Notes under the pieces: model-generated | Told to the model about the DNA's origin: nothing | Seen by the model: only the letters and a program-made list of their open reading frames with translations | Database searches by the model: none | Shown: in pieces, positions 9,166 through 16,257 of the stretch | Numbering within the stretch: the stretch's first letter is position 1 | Layout: every line of letters begins with the position of its first letter | Assembly: GCA_030594815.1 (NCBI GenBank) | Contig: JAUVEN010000012.1 | Location: 1 to 40,264, forward strand | Reading direction: 5' to 3' | From: Gammaproteobacteria bacterium | Lineage (GTDB): Bacteria; Pseudomonadota; Gammaproteobacteria; UBA6429; Thiohalophilaceae | DNA length: 40,264 bases | Made by a program: the position numbers and the translations under genes

Positions 9166-9182
9166 TTATCGTTGAACGATAA
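9166..9182. promoter_or_regulatory. 17-bp dyad over the putative -10 of yhcC
   Basis: TTATCGTT-G-AACGATAA is a perfect dyad with 8-bp arms. It overlaps the -10-like GATAAA read on the minus strand (9170-9165), which is the position expected from the FNR-type site. It could be an operator for a second regulator. No repressor is identified. Confidence 0.4.
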
Positions 9183-9191
9183 GGTGCACTC

Positions 9192-9205
9192 TTGATCTTA
9201 ATCAA
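9192..9205. promoter_or_regulatory. Perfect FNR/Anr-type site upstream of yhcC-ubiU-ubiV
   Basis: TTGATCTTAATCAA matches TTGATnnnnATCAA at all ten fixed positions. Its centre is about 40-41 bp from a predicted +1 near 9158 on the minus strand (GATAAA at 9170-9165 as -10), and the yhcC start is at 9073. FNR control of ubiU/ubiV is known in E. coli; here it is inferred from the match. Confidence 0.75.
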
Positions 9206-9260
9206 GTTTAAGTTTTATATTTTGCTTGTATTTTTTTGAAAGTGGGTGGAGGAATAAAAA

Positions 9261-9305
9261 ATGGAATGGTCTAAAAATTTAGACTTGTTCTATATTATAG
9301 CTTGA
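9261..9305 (+). CDS. Possible 14-residue small ORF
   Basis: ATG at 9261 with GGAGGA at 9248-9253, seven bases upstream, opens a frame reading MEWSKNLDLFYIIA and then stops. The ribosome-binding site is stronger than that of most genes in this window. The FNR-type dyad at 9192-9205 is symmetrical and could serve the plus strand too, though the -10 there is poor. There is no plus-strand gene nearby for it to lead. It may be chance. Confidence 0.2.
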   Translation: MEWSKNLDLFYIIA

Positions 9306-9307
9306 GC

Positions 9308-9401
9308 GGTACCGGAGCCGCTTGTATTTAGAGTGGAGTGCTTTGTATTAGTTTAGAGTTACCAATGGTGTGTGAGTTGATGTTAGAGCGACTCCAGTAC
9401 C
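9308..9401 (-). repeat. Long-range inverted repeat, possible structured RNA or MITE remnant
   Basis: The arm GGTACCGGAGCCGCT (9308-9322) pairs with AGCGACTCCAGTACC (9387-9401) across 64 bases. In a minus-strand transcript the 15 positions are all paired, with two as G-U wobbles; in plus-strand RNA these two would be C-A mismatches. This asymmetry favours the minus strand if the structure is an RNA. It could also be a degenerate mobile palindrome. Confidence 0.4.
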
Positions 9402-9574
9402 TTAATTAAGAAAAAATATTTAGTAATAAAAACCTATAACAAGAATAGTTTTAACAAAATCAAATTCGTGTGAAAGCAGGATAATACAAGAAGACTATTT
9501 AATAATTTTTTTGAAAAGAAATTTGAGAGAAAAGCTTAAGTGATTTAATTAGAGGTTAGATAAGGTAACGAAGG

Positions 9575-10027
9575 CTAAGAAAGTTTAGCTTTGATTTTTC
9601 CGCTAACAGCACCCATATCGGCTTTGCCAGCAAGTTGAGATTTGAGTATGCCCATTACTTTGCCCATGTCTTTCATTGCTTCAGCACCAGTCGATGCGAT
9701 TGCTTCGTCGATTAGGGCATCAACATTAGCGTCAGACATTTGTTCAGGCATGAATTCTTTGAGAATAGCGACTTCTTTGATTTCGATTTCAGCCAGCTCA
9801 TTTCGACCGGCTTTTTCGAATTGCTCGATACTATCTTTACGCTGCTTGAGCATTTTTTCAATAACGGCAACAACTTGCTCGTCATCAAGTTCAATGCGTT
9901 TATCAACTTCGATTTGTTTAATGGCAGCCGTTAACAGGCGTAAGGTGCCAAGACGTTCTTTGTCTTTGCTGCGCATGGCAGTTTTGACATCGTCATTAAT
10001 TCGAGTTTTGAGTGCGGAATCAGTCAT
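9575..10027 (-). CDS. yqeY: GatB/YqeY domain protein
   Basis: YqeY-family protein related to the tail domain of the amidotransferase subunit GatB; its exact role is not settled, though a link to aminoacyl-tRNA handling is often proposed. The start is taken at MTDSALKTRINDDVKTAMRS (10027), not at the in-frame ATG at 10051, because the extra eight residues (MGWFYFAF) do not fit the family. The product is then 150 residues. Typical stretches are KDKERLGTLRLLTAAIKQIE, VIEKMLKQRKDSIEQFEKAGR, EFMPEQMSD and AMKDMGKVMGILKSQLAGKADM. It lies 51 bp after rpsU on the same strand, as commonly found beside rpsU and dnaG. Confidence 0.92.
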   Translation of the reverse strand: MTDSALKTRINDDVKTAMRSKDKERLGTLRLLTAAIKQIEVDKRIELDDEQVVAVIEKMLKQRKDSIEQFEKAGRNELAEIEIKEVAILKEFMPEQMSDANVDALIDEAIASTGAEAMKDMGKVMGILKSQLAGKADMGAVSGKIKAKLS

Positions 10028-10078
10028 GAAGGCGAAATAAAACCACCCCACGGAATGAGGTGACTTAGAATTCTATTC

Positions 10079-10294
10079 TTAGTATAAACGCTTCAGGCGA
10101 TTACGATCGCGAGACGTTTTCTTAAGATTGCGCTTAACAGCAGCAGCTTTTTCACGTTTGCGAACTGAAGTTGGCTTTTCGTAGAATTCGCGACGGCGAA
10201 CTTCAGATAAAACTCCAGCTTTTTCACAAGAACGTTTGAAACGACGCAGAGCGACATCAAATGGTTCGTTTTCTTTTACGCGTACAGCAGGCAT
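10079..10294 (-). CDS. rpsU: 30S ribosomal protein S21
   Basis: Small-subunit ribosomal protein involved in translation initiation. The start [20 protein letters not shown] (10294) gives the canonical 71 residues, ending RNRLKRLY. An upstream in-frame ATG at 10369 would add an unlikely 25-residue extension. The sequence is highly basic in the second half, as expected. It is divergent from tsaD (110 bp apart) and precedes yqeY, the common gammaproteobacterial order. dnaG-rpoD, normally next, have been separated. Confidence 0.98.
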   Translation of the reverse strand: MPAVRVKENEPFDVALRRFKRSCEKAGVLSEVRRREFYEKPTSVRKREKAAAVKRNLKKTSRDRNRLKRLY

Positions 10295-10404
10295 GTAATC
10301 CTTACCTCTAAAAATTTTATTGCAAATGAGAAAGCGCGCAAGTTTAATACCTGTCAGGCGAAAAAGCAAAGATCTGGAAGCGAAAGAGAGATAAAATACG
10401 GCTT

Positions 10405-11418
10405 ATGTTGATATTAGGAATAGAAACCTCCTGCGATGAGACAGGAATCGCTCTTTTTGACTCTAAAAAGGGCTTATTGGCGGATGCTTTATATAGTCAG
10501 ATTGCGGTACATGCCGAATATGGTGGTGTAGTGCCTGAACTGGCATCTCGTGATCATATTCGTAAAACGTTGCCGTTAGTGAAGCAGGTTTTTGCTGAAG
10601 CAGGTATTACGGCAAAAGATTTAGATGGTGTCGCTTATACTGCCGGGCCCGGGCTAGCTGGTGCATTACTTGTCGGGGCGGGAATAGCTCGAAGTTTGGC
10701 GTATGGCTGGGATATTCCAGCTGTTGCGGTACATCACATGGAAGGTCATTTACTAGCACCCATGCTGGAAGAAAATCCCCCTGAATTTCCATTTGTTGCT
10801 TTGCTGGTTTCGGGTGGACATACCATGTTGGTGAAAGTGGAGGGTATTGGACAATACCAATTGCTTGGTGATTCGTTAGATGATGCGGCAGGTGAAGCTT
10901 TTGATAAAACGGCCAAAATGCTTGGACTTGCGTACCCTGGTGGACCCGCAGTGGCAAAATTAGCCGAAAAAGGTGAAGTGGGGAAATATAAATTTCCACG
11001 GCCCATGTGTGATCGACCAGGCCTGGATTTCAGTTTTAGTGGTTTAAAAACCTTCACTTTAAATACCCTGCATAAAAGCGATAAAAGTGAACAAACCAAA
11101 GCCGATATTGCCTGTGCCTTTGAAATCGCGGTAGTAGAGACGCTGGCAATTAAATGTCGCCGCGCATTACAACAGACAAATTCAACACGCTTGGTGATTG
11201 CTGGCGGAGTAAGTGCTAACACAAGACTGCGTCAGCGCCTCGAAGAAATGGTGAAAAAAGAAAAGGCGACAGTATATTACCCTCGACTGGAGTTCTGTAC
11301 GGATAATGGTGCGATGATCGCTTTTGCTGGTTGCCAGCGTTTAGTTGCAGGGCAACATGAGAACCTGGAGTTTAGTGCAAAACCGCGTTGGGATTTGGAA
11401 TCACTAAAAGCAATATAG
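10405..11418 (+). CDS. tsaD: tRNA N6-threonylcarbamoyladenosine transferase TsaD
   Basis: Transfers the threonylcarbamoyl group to A37 of ANN-decoding tRNAs, together with TsaB and TsaE. The 337 residues are the same length as the E. coli protein. It shows the ASKHA fold start [17 protein letters not shown], the metal-binding HHMEGH (H111, H115), the phosphate loop [25 protein letters not shown], and the C-terminal [10 protein letters not shown]. Divergent from rpsU, as is often seen. Its stop codon (11416-11418) lies inside the left arm of repeat element D1, so the repeat has taken over the gene's immediate 3' end. Confidence 0.98.
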   Translation: MLILGIETSCDETGIALFDSKKGLLADALYSQIAVHAEYGGVVPELASRDHIRKTLPLVKQVFAEAGITAKDLDGVAYTAGPGLAGALLVGAGIARSLAYGWDIPAVAVHHMEGHLLAPMLEENPPEFPFVALLVSGGHTMLVKVEGIGQYQLLGDSLDDAAGEAFDKTAKMLGLAYPGGPAVAKLAEKGEVGKYKFPRPMCDRPGLDFSFSGLKTFTLNTLHKSDKSEQTKADIACAFEIAVVETLAIKCRRALQQTNSTRLVIAGGVSANTRLRQRLEEMVKKEKATVYYPRLEFCTDNGAMIAFAGCQRLVAGQHENLEFSAKPRWDLESLKAI

Positions 11419-11567
11419 CCACCAAGGACACCAAGACAAAACATTTAAACCACGGGGGACACGGGGAGCACAGGGAAACATTTTTAATTTTTAACCCCCG
11501 TGTTCTCCGTGTCCCCCGTGGTTTTGTATATATTTTCTTGGAGTTCTTTGTGTCCTTGGTGGCTATA
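11414..11567. repeat. Nested palindromic element D1 between tsaD and plsY
   Basis: The outer arms, TATAGCCACCAAGGACAC (11414-11431) and its exact reverse complement ending at 11567, give 18 perfect pairs. An inner pair, ACCACGGGGGACACGG near 11449 and its mirror ending near 11522, gives a second stem around an AT-rich loop. It lies between convergent tsaD and plsY (stop at 11572) and even contains the tsaD stop codon. A weaker relative is at 25329-25490. Confidence 0.85.
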
Positions 11568-11571
11568 GTTT

Positions 11572-12183
11572 TTATGTTTTTTTATTCCCGATAGCATCTT
11601 CTGTCCCTTTAAGCATATTCTGAATATTGGAGCGATGACGCCAGAATAAAATTACGGTCATAATAATGGTGACACTTATTGGCTCTGGGTGGTTGAACCA
11701 TAACCAGACATAAACAGGTGCTAATGCGGTGGCTACCAGGGCAGAGAGTGAAGAAACCTTAACGATTTTTGCCATGAATAACCAGGTTCCCGCGGTCGCC
11801 AATCCAATCCACCACGAAAATCCAAACATTACACCGAGCATGGTTGCGACACCTTTGCCGCCTTTGAATTGAAAAAAGACAGGATAAAGGTGTCCAAGAA
11901 AAGCGGCCAAACCAACCAGAGCGATGCCCAAAACACTAATGTTTAGATACTGTGCAATCAGTACAGGTAACAAACCTTTAACCATATCGCCAGCCAAAGT
12001 GATGGCAGCGGCTTTTTTGCCGCCAAAGCGTAATACATTAGTAGCGCCAGGGTTACCAGAACCTTCACCGCGCGGATCAGGTAGCCCCATTATTTTACAA
12101 ACAATAATGGCGGAAGAAAGTGAGCCGATTAGATAAGAAGCAAAAATAAGAATGTATTCGAGAATTTCCATTTGTATATTCAT
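11572..12183 (-). CDS. plsY: Acyl-phosphate glycerol-3-phosphate acyltransferase PlsY
   Basis: Inner-membrane enzyme that makes 1-acyl-glycerol-3-phosphate from acyl-phosphate, the first step of phospholipid synthesis. It shows all three PlsY motifs: GSLSSAIIVCKIMGLPDPRGEGSGNPGATN, LGHLYPVFFQFKGGKGVAT, and a C-terminal ILFWRHRSNIQNMLKGTE. About five membrane segments are seen. Possible starts are ATGs at 12198, 12183 and 12171; none has a strong Shine-Dalgarno. I give 12183 (MNIQMEILEYIL), but 12171 would agree equally well with the family. plsY lies beside tsaD and folB in many gammaproteobacteria. Confidence 0.95.
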   Translation of the reverse strand: MNIQMEILEYILIFASYLIGSLSSAIIVCKIMGLPDPRGEGSGNPGATNVLRFGGKKAAAITLAGDMVKGLLPVLIAQYLNISVLGIALVGLAAFLGHLYPVFFQFKGGKGVATMLGVMFGFSWWIGLATAGTWLFMAKIVKVSSLSALVATALAPVYVWLWFNHPEPISVTIIMTVILFWRHRSNIQNMLKGTEDAIGNKKT

Positions 12184-12262
12184 GGCGTAAAGGTACAAGA
12201 TTTTGGGGCTCTTCGACAGAGGGAGATGAAAAATAAGAGGTACATTATGCTGGTTAATGTGT

Positions 12263-12955
12263 TTATTTAATTAAATTAAACCTAAACTCTGTTTTTAATC
12301 TGCCTTTAAACAATGTATCAATTAATAGTGAGTTCGAGTCTTGTTTAACCTGAAATCCTGATTGTTGTTTAGGCGTGCCGTAATTGAATTTAAGCTTTGG
12401 AATATAGTGAATATTTAATTTTAAATGATATGGAAAATAACCATCGAGAAATTTTCGATGATAAGGACCATTTACCAGGCTAAATGATTTGTCGTCATTT
12501 TGATAAAAATTTCGTGCCTTGGCCCCGATGCATAACGTTGCATCTTTAGTGACATCTTGTAGAAAAACTTTATTACCGGATACTTTGGTAATTTTAATAT
12601 TTTTACTTGATAGTACTTTGAGATTTTTTATTAAATTTTTTCTGTATACAACTGCGGTACGATGAATGGGGTCGAGATTTGAGTAACATTGAGTTAATTT
12701 TGTCCAACCATTATCAATGCTGTTTTGGTCAACAAAAATATTGATTACAGAGTGAAAAATATTTTTTTTAGAATTTGAAGTTAAAAAAATGAGCTTGCCA
12801 TCATTTACTTTACTAGTGGGAAGTTCATCATCTGAATTGAACCATTTTTCTAATTCTGCAGGGCTAAGATATTCCTTGGCCAATGCAGTTGATGAGAAAA
12901 AAAGTGAAAAAATAAATACAAATAATATTGATGTAAAGGAATTATCTTTATTCAT
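12263..12955 (-). CDS. Secreted protein of unknown function
   Basis: I do not recognise a family. The start at 12955 is supported by a strong AAGGAGG a few bases upstream; the longer in-frame start at 12976 has none. The product is about 230 residues, with a signal peptide (MNKDNSFTSILFVFIFSLFF, then SSTALA, cut before KEYLS). The rest is rich in Lys, Asn and Phe, with alternating beta-like stretches (KLIFLTSNS, VFLQDVT, LKLNIHYIPKLKFNYGTP) and two Cys (LTQCYSN, TLCIGAK). It is probably periplasmic or outer-membrane associated. It is divergent from folB and downstream of nothing obvious. Codon use looks more AT-rich than neighbouring housekeeping genes. Confidence 0.75.
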   Translation of the reverse strand: MNKDNSFTSILFVFIFSLFFSSTALAKEYLSPAELEKWFNSDDELPTSKVNDGKLIFLTSNSKKNIFHSVINIFVDQNSIDNGWTKLTQCYSNLDPIHRTAVVYRKNLIKNLKVLSSKNIKITKVSGNKVFLQDVTKDATLCIGAKARNFYQNDDKSFSLVNGPYHRKFLDGYFPYHLKLNIHYIPKLKFNYGTPKQQSGFQVKQDSNSLLIDTLFKGRLKTEFRFNLIK

Positions 12956-13054
12956 ATTTACCTCCTTAAATTTCAAGACTAATGCGTATTTATACAGATA
13001 TATAAGTGTAATATAGCATTTATCTTTTTGTATTGATGCTGTATCTTAGCGCTC

Positions 13055-13420
13055 ATGGATATTATTTTTCTTTATGATTTAAAAATCGAAACCATCATAG
13101 GCATCTATGACTGGGAACGTGAAACCAAACAGACTATCAGCCTGGATCTGGAAATGGCAACCGATATCAGCAAAGCGGCTGAAACGGATGATATTGAAAA
13201 TACTCTTGATTACAAAGCGGTATCAAAACGGTTGATCAGCTTTGTTGAAGAGAGTGAATTTTTATTGGTTGAACGCCTGGCCGAAGAATGCACACAAATT
13301 ATTCTTAATGAATTTAATGTACCGTGGGTGCGTTTAAAATTGAATAAAGGTGAAGCCATTAGTGGTGCAAGTGGTGTTGGTATTCTTATTGAACGCGGTA
13401 AAAAGCCCGCGGTGTCATAA
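13055..13420 (+). CDS. folB: Dihydroneopterin aldolase FolB
   Basis: Converts 7,8-dihydroneopterin to 6-hydroxymethyl-dihydropterin and glycolaldehyde in folate synthesis. The 121-residue product (family about 120) shows the expected IFLYDLKIETIIGIYDWERE with the conserved Glu, a central DIENTLDYKAVSKRLISFVE, VERLAEECTQIIL, and the C-terminal VRLKLNKGEAISGASGVGI with the catalytic Lys. It is followed by folK after 9 bp, so the two consecutive enzymes are cotranscribed. Confidence 0.96.
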   Translation: MDIIFLYDLKIETIIGIYDWERETKQTISLDLEMATDISKAAETDDIENTLDYKAVSKRLISFVEESEFLLVERLAEECTQIILNEFNVPWVRLKLNKGEAISGASGVGILIERGKKPAVS

Positions 13421-13429
13421 AATAGTCAT

Positions 13430-13921
13430 ATGACGAAAATTTATATCAGTATTGGCAGTAATATTGATGCGGAAAACAACATCCGCATTGCGATTAATGC
13501 ATTACAGGATCATTACGGCAAACTTATTCTTTCTTCAGTGTATGAAAGTGAAGCGGTGGGTTTTGATGGTGATAATTTTTTAAATTTAGTGGCTGGCTTA
13601 AATACCGATGAAGACGTGCATACCGTTGCTGCTACCTTACGAAAAATAGAAGATGATAACGGTCGTGATCGAAATGTTCCTCGTTTCTCGCCCCGAACGG
13701 TAGATCTGGATTTGCTGCTTTATGATGACCTTATTCTGAAAGAAGAGGGTTTAGAATTACCGCGTGATGAAATCACTAAAAATGCCTTTGTTTTACTTCC
13801 TCTTGAAGAAATAGCTCCACACTTAATTCATCCTGTGTCAGGAAAAACCATGTGTGATCACTGGTTGAACTTTGATAAAGATTCACAAAAGCTTTGGGTT
13901 ATTGATTTTAAAGTTAATTAG
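13430..13921 (+). CDS. folK: 6-hydroxymethyl-7,8-dihydropterin pyrophosphokinase FolK
   Basis: Transfers pyrophosphate from ATP to the product of FolB. The 163-residue product starts MTKIYISIGSNIDAENNIRI. It carries the FolK signature RDRNVPRFSPRTVDLDLLLYDD, with the paired Asp residues of the magnesium site, then LELPRDEITKNAFVLLPLEEIAP. It ends at a repeat element (C1) that separates it from the convergent pteridine reductase gene. Confidence 0.96.
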   Translation: MTKIYISIGSNIDAENNIRIAINALQDHYGKLILSSVYESEAVGFDGDNFLNLVAGLNTDEDVHTVAATLRKIEDDNGRDRNVPRFSPRTVDLDLLLYDDLILKEEGLELPRDEITKNAFVLLPLEEIAPHLIHPVSGKTMCDHWLNFDKDSQKLWVIDFKVN

Positions 13922-13926
13922 GTCAT

Positions 13927-14121
13927 CGTCATTCCGGTCAAGCAAAGCGTGAGTCGGAATCTATTGCATTTAAATTACTGGATTTCATCTTTTGATTCGT
14001 AAACGGTGCTTCCCTGCACCACTTCTCCCTCTAAAGACTTGCGGGAATGACAGTTTGTTTTATATACGACATAATCTATTTAGATCGTCATTCCAGTCAG
14101 GCAACGCGCGAGCTGGAATCC
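13927..14121. repeat. Repeat cluster C1 (CGTCATTCC family) between folK and the reductase gene
   Basis: Two direct, diverged copies start CGTCATTCCGGTCAAGC (13927) and CGTCATTCCAGTCAGGC (14086), each ending about 35 bp later in GGAATC. An inverted piece, GCGGGAATGACA, lies at 14041-14052 between them. Each copy is itself a small palindrome (ATTCC ... GGAAT). The element fills the convergent gap; a better-paired relative is at 39579-39655. Confidence 0.75.
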
Positions 14122-14126
14122 ATGTT

Positions 14127-14891
14127 TCAAGAGTTTAAACTTCGTCCACCATCTACAGCGATGATCTGTCCGGTAACATACCCCGCATCTTTAATTAAAT
14201 ACAAAATTGTTTTTGAAATATCATTGGGTTCGCCCTGACGTTTTAAAAAAGTGCGTGAGACAATACGTTGTTTGGCAACTTCATCAAGATTTTCTGGCCA
14301 GAGTATTGCGCCAGGTGCAACCGCGTTTACTCTAATTTCTGGTCCAAGTTCACAGGCTAAAGATTTAGTCATCATAACCAAGCCTGCTTTTGCCATGCTG
14401 TATATAGGGAATGTTTTTAATGGACGTTCTGCATGAATATCAACAATATTAATAATGCAGCCATTGGTTTTTTTCAAATGAGGCGTTGCAGCTTGAGATA
14501 AAAAGAAGGGGGCTTTAAGGTTTGAACCAATTAAATCATCCCATTGATCTTCAGTTGCTTTGCCCATTTTTGTTGGGTAGAAACTCGATGCATTATTAAT
14601 TAATACATCTAATCGCCCCCAGGCTTTTACTGACTCTTCAATTAATGCTGACAAGCCATTAGTGATATGTAAGTCAGCTTGAATAAGGATGACCGAGTTT
14701 TCTCGTTCATTATTCAGTTCTTTTTGCAAAGCTTTTGCTTGTTCACGGGAGCCGCGGTAATGCAAAACAATATTCATACCGTTTTGGTGTAATAGTTTTG
14801 CTGTTGTGGCACCAATACGGTGAGCTGCACCGGTAATTAATACAACCTTGGTATTCTCTGAGTTGTTATTATTAAACAGATTGTCAGACAT
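14127..14891 (-). CDS. Pteridine reductase (FolM/PTR1-like short-chain dehydrogenase)
   Basis: NADPH-dependent reductase expected to reduce dihydro-pterins or dihydrofolate. The 254-residue SDR has TGAAHRIG (20-27) instead of the usual TGxxxGIG, as in pteridine reductases. It also has LINNASSFYPT, and a catalytic set in which the usual Ser is Asp: D151 (NIVDIHAERPL), Y164 and K168 (YSMAK). The spacings (13 and 4) are the same as D181, Y194 and K198 of Leishmania PTR1. The C-terminal VTGQIIAVDGGRSL is typical of SDRs. It converges on folB-folK, which fits a folate/pterin role. FolM is the bacterial name used for similar enzymes. Confidence 0.88.
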   Translation of the reverse strand: MSDNLFNNNNSENTKVVLITGAAHRIGATTAKLLHQNGMNIVLHYRGSREQAKALQKELNNERENSVILIQADLHITNGLSALIEESVKAWGRLDVLINNASSFYPTKMGKATEDQWDDLIGSNLKAPFFLSQAATPHLKKTNGCIINIVDIHAERPLKTFPIYSMAKAGLVMMTKSLACELGPEIRVNAVAPGAILWPENLDEVAKQRIVSRTFLKRQGEPNDISKTILYLIKDAGYVTGQIIAVDGGRSLNS

Positions 14892-14973
14892 ACTGTGTTA
14901 TCCTTTGAACCTTATTTATTCAGGAATACTGATTTTTTACTGTAACACAAGCGATTAGGTCTAGTCTGTTTCC

Positions 14974-16188
14974 ATGTCCTCCAACTCATATTCAGAAAAA
15001 CTTTATCAGTCTGCACGAGACTCTAAAGACTTACCCGTGCCGGGTGATTTAGCACAACAGCATAGTGAAAATATAATCTCGTTGATTAAAGCCGAGATCG
15101 ATAAAAATGATGGTGCGATTTCATTCCAGCGTTATATGGAGCTTGCTCTTTATGCGCCTGGTTTAGGATATTATGCAGCAGGCAGTACAAAGCTAGGTGA
15201 AGAGGGCGACTTTATTACTGCTCCGGAAATTTCTCCTTTGTTTTCTCAAGCATTAGCGAATGCAATTATACCTGCATTAAATAAAGACGATATTATTCTT
15301 GAGGTAGGCGCAGGTCGTGGCCGTATGGCGGCTGATATATTAGTTTATTTAAAACAGCAGAATAAGTTACCAAAAGAATACTGGATACTTGAATTGAGTG
15401 CTGATTTACGTGAGCGTCAAAAAAAAATAATTGAAGAAAATTTTCCTGAGTTTATAGATAATATTAAATGGTTAGATGAGCTACCTGAGCAATTTTCCGG
15501 TGTTGTACTGGCGAATGAATTACTTGATGCAATGCCCGTGCAGTTATTCCAAAAAACAGAAAATGATATCAATGATGTTAATGTTACGTGGTTAAATAAT
15601 AAATTTGAAATTCAGGTGACATCGAGTTTTGATGTTCGGCTCATTAGTCGGGTAAAAGATATTGAATCTGAACTGGATGTAAAACTTAATCCAGGATACG
15701 TTTCAGAAATTAATTTTGCAGCAGAAGACTGGATAAAGAGTATTGCCGAACGATTAGAGCAAGGTCTCATTATTTTAGTTGATTATGGATTTCCGCGTCA
15801 TGAGTATTATCATGAGCAACGAAATCAAGGTACCTTGATGTGTCATTATAGACATCGTACTCATCCTGATGCATTTGTTTATCCTGGCTTGCAGGATATA
15901 ACGGCGCATGTAGATTTTACCGCAATGGCTGATGCCGCATTGGAAGCGAATCTACAAGTTATCGGTTATACCAATCAGGTGAGTTTTTTAATGGGAGCAG
16001 GTTTACTCGAGCTTGCAGATTTAGAAAATGAATTGGATACGAAACAACAAATGGAAACAGCGTCACAAATTAAAAAATTAACTTTGCCGCATGAAATGGG
16101 GGAGTTATTTAAAGTGATAGGGTTTAGTAAAAATTGTGATGTGTCTTTACCCGCATTTGAGTTTAGAGATTTACGCGAGTATTTATAA
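14974..16188 (+). CDS. MidA/NDUFAF7-type SAM-dependent methyltransferase
   Basis: The 404-residue protein of the MidA family (COG1565, formerly DUF185) is homologous to NDUFAF7, the arginine methyltransferase that helps assemble mitochondrial complex I. It shows ISFQRYMELALYAPGLGYYA, GDFITAPEISPLFSQALA, a SAM-binding ILEVGAGRGRMAADIL, then VVLANELLDAMPVQLF and VDYGFPRHEYYHEQRNQGTL. These are the family hallmarks. The bacterial substrate is not established. It is divergent from the pteridine reductase gene and is followed by uppP across a small hairpin. Confidence 0.92.
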   Translation: MSSNSYSEKLYQSARDSKDLPVPGDLAQQHSENIISLIKAEIDKNDGAISFQRYMELALYAPGLGYYAAGSTKLGEEGDFITAPEISPLFSQALANAIIPALNKDDIILEVGAGRGRMAADILVYLKQQNKLPKEYWILELSADLRERQKKIIEENFPEFIDNIKWLDELPEQFSGVVLANELLDAMPVQLFQKTENDINDVNVTWLNNKFEIQVTSSFDVRLISRVKDIESELDVKLNPGYVSEINFAAEDWIKSIAERLEQGLIILVDYGFPRHEYYHEQRNQGTLMCHYRHRTHPDAFVYPGLQDITAHVDFTAMADAALEANLQVIGYTNQVSFLMGAGLLELADLENELDTKQQMETASQIKKLTLPHEMGELFKVIGFSKNCDVSLPAFEFRDLREYL

Positions 16189-16209
16189 AATTATAACAGC
16201 AGTTTATTT

Positions 16210-16228
16210 CCTCCCCTTCAAGGGGAGG
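16210..16228. terminator. GC-rich hairpin between midA and uppP
   Basis: CCTCCCCTT-C-AAGGGGAGG is a perfect 9-bp stem, 22 bp after the midA-family stop. There is no following T-run, so it may be a processing hairpin or a small palindromic repeat rather than a true Rho-independent terminator. Confidence 0.45.
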
Positions 16229-16257
16229 GGGAACTATTGTATTAAAAAGGAAATATA

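Larger units (their letters stand above)
9074..9574. other. 501-bp spacer: promoter region of yhcC-ubiU-ubiV plus an unexplained dyad
   Basis: This AT-rich gap lies between yhcC and yqeY, both on the minus strand. It holds the FNR-type dyad (9192-9205), a 17-bp dyad (9166-9182), a 14-codon ORF with a good ribosome-binding site on the plus strand (9261-9305), and a long-range inverted repeat (9308-9322 with 9387-9401). No tRNA or longer coding sequence was seen. The part from 9402 to 9574 shows nothing I can assign. No clear terminator for rpsU-yqeY was found. Confidence 0.6.

Noticed and set aside
10607-11222. Minus-strand ORFs inside tsaD (10607-10999, 10746-11222)
   Set aside because: Antisense shadows of a perfectly conserved TsaD; no ribosome-binding site and no family motif.
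14047-14238. Plus-strand ORF across repeat C1 and the end of the pteridine reductase
   Set aside because: It consists of repeat sequence plus antisense of the reductase gene.
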